Positions 62,706 through 64,000 of a stretch of DNA of 64,000 nt are shown one piece after another (within the stretch, counting starts at the first letter, position 1; each line of letters starts with the position of its first letter). The notes beneath the pieces were generated by a model. The model did no database searches and was not told the origin of the DNA. It worked only from the letters and a program-made list of their open reading frames with translations. The position numbers and the translations under genes were made by a program. The stretch comes from Micrasema longulum (Eukaryota; Arthropoda; Insecta; Trichoptera; Brachycentridae), in contig JAGVSM010001266.1 in NCBI GenBank assembly GCA_022494885.1, forward strand, positions 16,560-80,559, written 5' to 3'.

Positions 62706-64000
62706 ATGGTCATGTCATACTTTATTGATATGCTATAAACTTATTAATAATTAAAAAAGGAATGGCCCCCGCTAAGACGCTGAAGTCTTTGCGGGCATTT
62801 TTTCCAATTTATGCTATAGCTTAATTTTCAGATGTATTTTTTAAAGTGTATTTTTGTAATTAAAATTATATGTAAATATATGTATTGAAAAACGGGGAAA
62901 AGGCCAAATATTATAATCAGCCAATTGATGGAGCCCTGCTAGGAATCGAGGTTGTGAGCATTGAAGCAGGACGCTTAAGTGACATTATTTCTAATCATGA
63001 ATAAACTAACTGATATAAATAGAGGTTTTATATTTTTTAAATTAAAAAAAGATCACAAAGCTGAGGGAAATATAAATCTACCAGTGTACGAGTACGTTTT
63101 TCTACCCTCATAAGAAAAAGGTAGCTTTTATCAACCAAAAGCACAAAATAAGTTGAATATAAAGTAATGTTTTACAAAAAAAAATCGAGCCGTTTGAAAT
63201 AAAGCAAAAAAAATAAATATATATATTTATCTTTTTTGTACCACAACAGGCCAGGAGGCCTAATTACAGTGGTTTTTATGAAGAACGATATTTTATTTTT
63301 TATTCTTTTAAGCAATGGCACATATTGATTAACCGTCAAATAAATATGAACACTTAAACTAAACATGATGATTTTCATTTAAAACATTATTGTGACCTTA
63401 AGACCCACAGGTTGAATTGACCAAACCGCATTCGTTTTTTTCCTATCAGTGTGGCTATATATGAAGCAAATTACATTCGCACGCAAAAAAAATAAAATCC
63501 CCGAAATTTCTATCTTCTCTACCCCCGCGATAAGATCTACAATAGCACCCCAGGATTCGGGTTCTATTTCACAGACAGAATTGTATTCTCAATCCGCTCG
63601 GACACAGAGAAAACTTCAAGTATTGTTAATGAAATAAATCAAACTTGAGATAATTGCACAAGGGAGCTCTTTCATGACCAAAATATCTTTTGGCTGCGAT
63701 TTAATGTAATTATGTTGTTGTCTAAGACATCATGCTGAGTCCTATTTGTCTTTTCTTGTCTTCGAAATGTAACATTGTAGACAATTAATTACAACATATA
63801 AAGTGCATCAGGAAATTAATTAACATCATCCATTAAACCATGAATAGAATCAAATTATGGCAAATTGACAATTATTCAAGTTTTATATCATTTTATCATT
63901 TATTCATTTAAACACTTTATATTCATATACAGTTTGCATGTATATGCATAATAGGCCATATTGTCTTAAGGCAATTTCTTCCTACCTACCCGAACCGTTT
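62706..64000. other. Right end of window, no gene recognised
   Basis: Holds only the short SINE-B fragment at 63231. 62760-62810 (GCCCCCGCTAAGACGCTGAA) looks repeat-derived. A 62-codon frame at 63449 has no recognisable similarity. Confidence 0.4.
63231..63276 (-). mobile_element. SINE family B, copy 5 (3' end only)
   Basis: TTTTTTGTACCACAACAGGC then CAGGAGGCCTAATTACAGTGG; truncated after about 45 bases. Confidence 0.75.

Overview
The window is nuclear DNA from an insect: AT-rich, intron-containing genes separated and invaded by transposon debris, tRNA-derived SINEs, MITEs and decayed non-LTR retrotransposons. The proteins are clearly arthropod-like (five-LIM muscle protein Mlp84B, XPC/Rad4, a cysteine form of selenoprotein F). 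The order cannot be fixed from the sequence; Lepidoptera, Coleoptera or another repeat-rich group would all fit.

Layout. 2.8-14.2 kb, minus strand: six coding exons of D-3-phosphoglycerate dehydrogenase (PHGDH), N-terminal about 285 residues; the 3' end lies beyond the left edge. A GT-AG splice chain with matching phases joins the exons. A possible THAP-type zinc-finger first exon lies on the plus strand inside one of its introns. 14.2-21.0 kb: divergent intergenic region with a weak candidate PHGDH 5' UTR exon near 18 kb. 21.0-36.3 kb, plus strand: complete XPC (Rad4) nucleotide-excision-repair gene, ten coding exons, about 1428 residues, including one GC-AG intron. 36.7-37.8 kb: remnant of a DNA transposon with a perfect 133-bp tandem duplication. 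40.0-49.9 kb, minus strand: complete muscle LIM protein gene Mlp84B with five LIM domains. Two consecutive exon positions inside LIM2 each exist in two phase-compatible versions, and there is a candidate 24-nt cassette exon before LIM2. An intronless selenoprotein F homologue (Cys instead of Sec) is nested in the last Mlp84B intron on the opposite strand. A candidate TATA/E-box promoter and noncoding first exon of Mlp84B lies near 52.0 kb. 52.1-64.0 kb: no gene recognised; repeats, SINEs, LINE fragments, palindromic elements and microsatellites.

The genes are functionally unrelated (serine biosynthesis, DNA repair, sarcomere structure, ER redox folding). The items most worth checking are the duplicated LIM2 exons, the nested Cys-SelenoF gene, the XPC GC-AG intron bounded by an 11-nt repeat, the orphan THAP exon, and a MITE family that carries TGACGTCA and CCAAT motifs.
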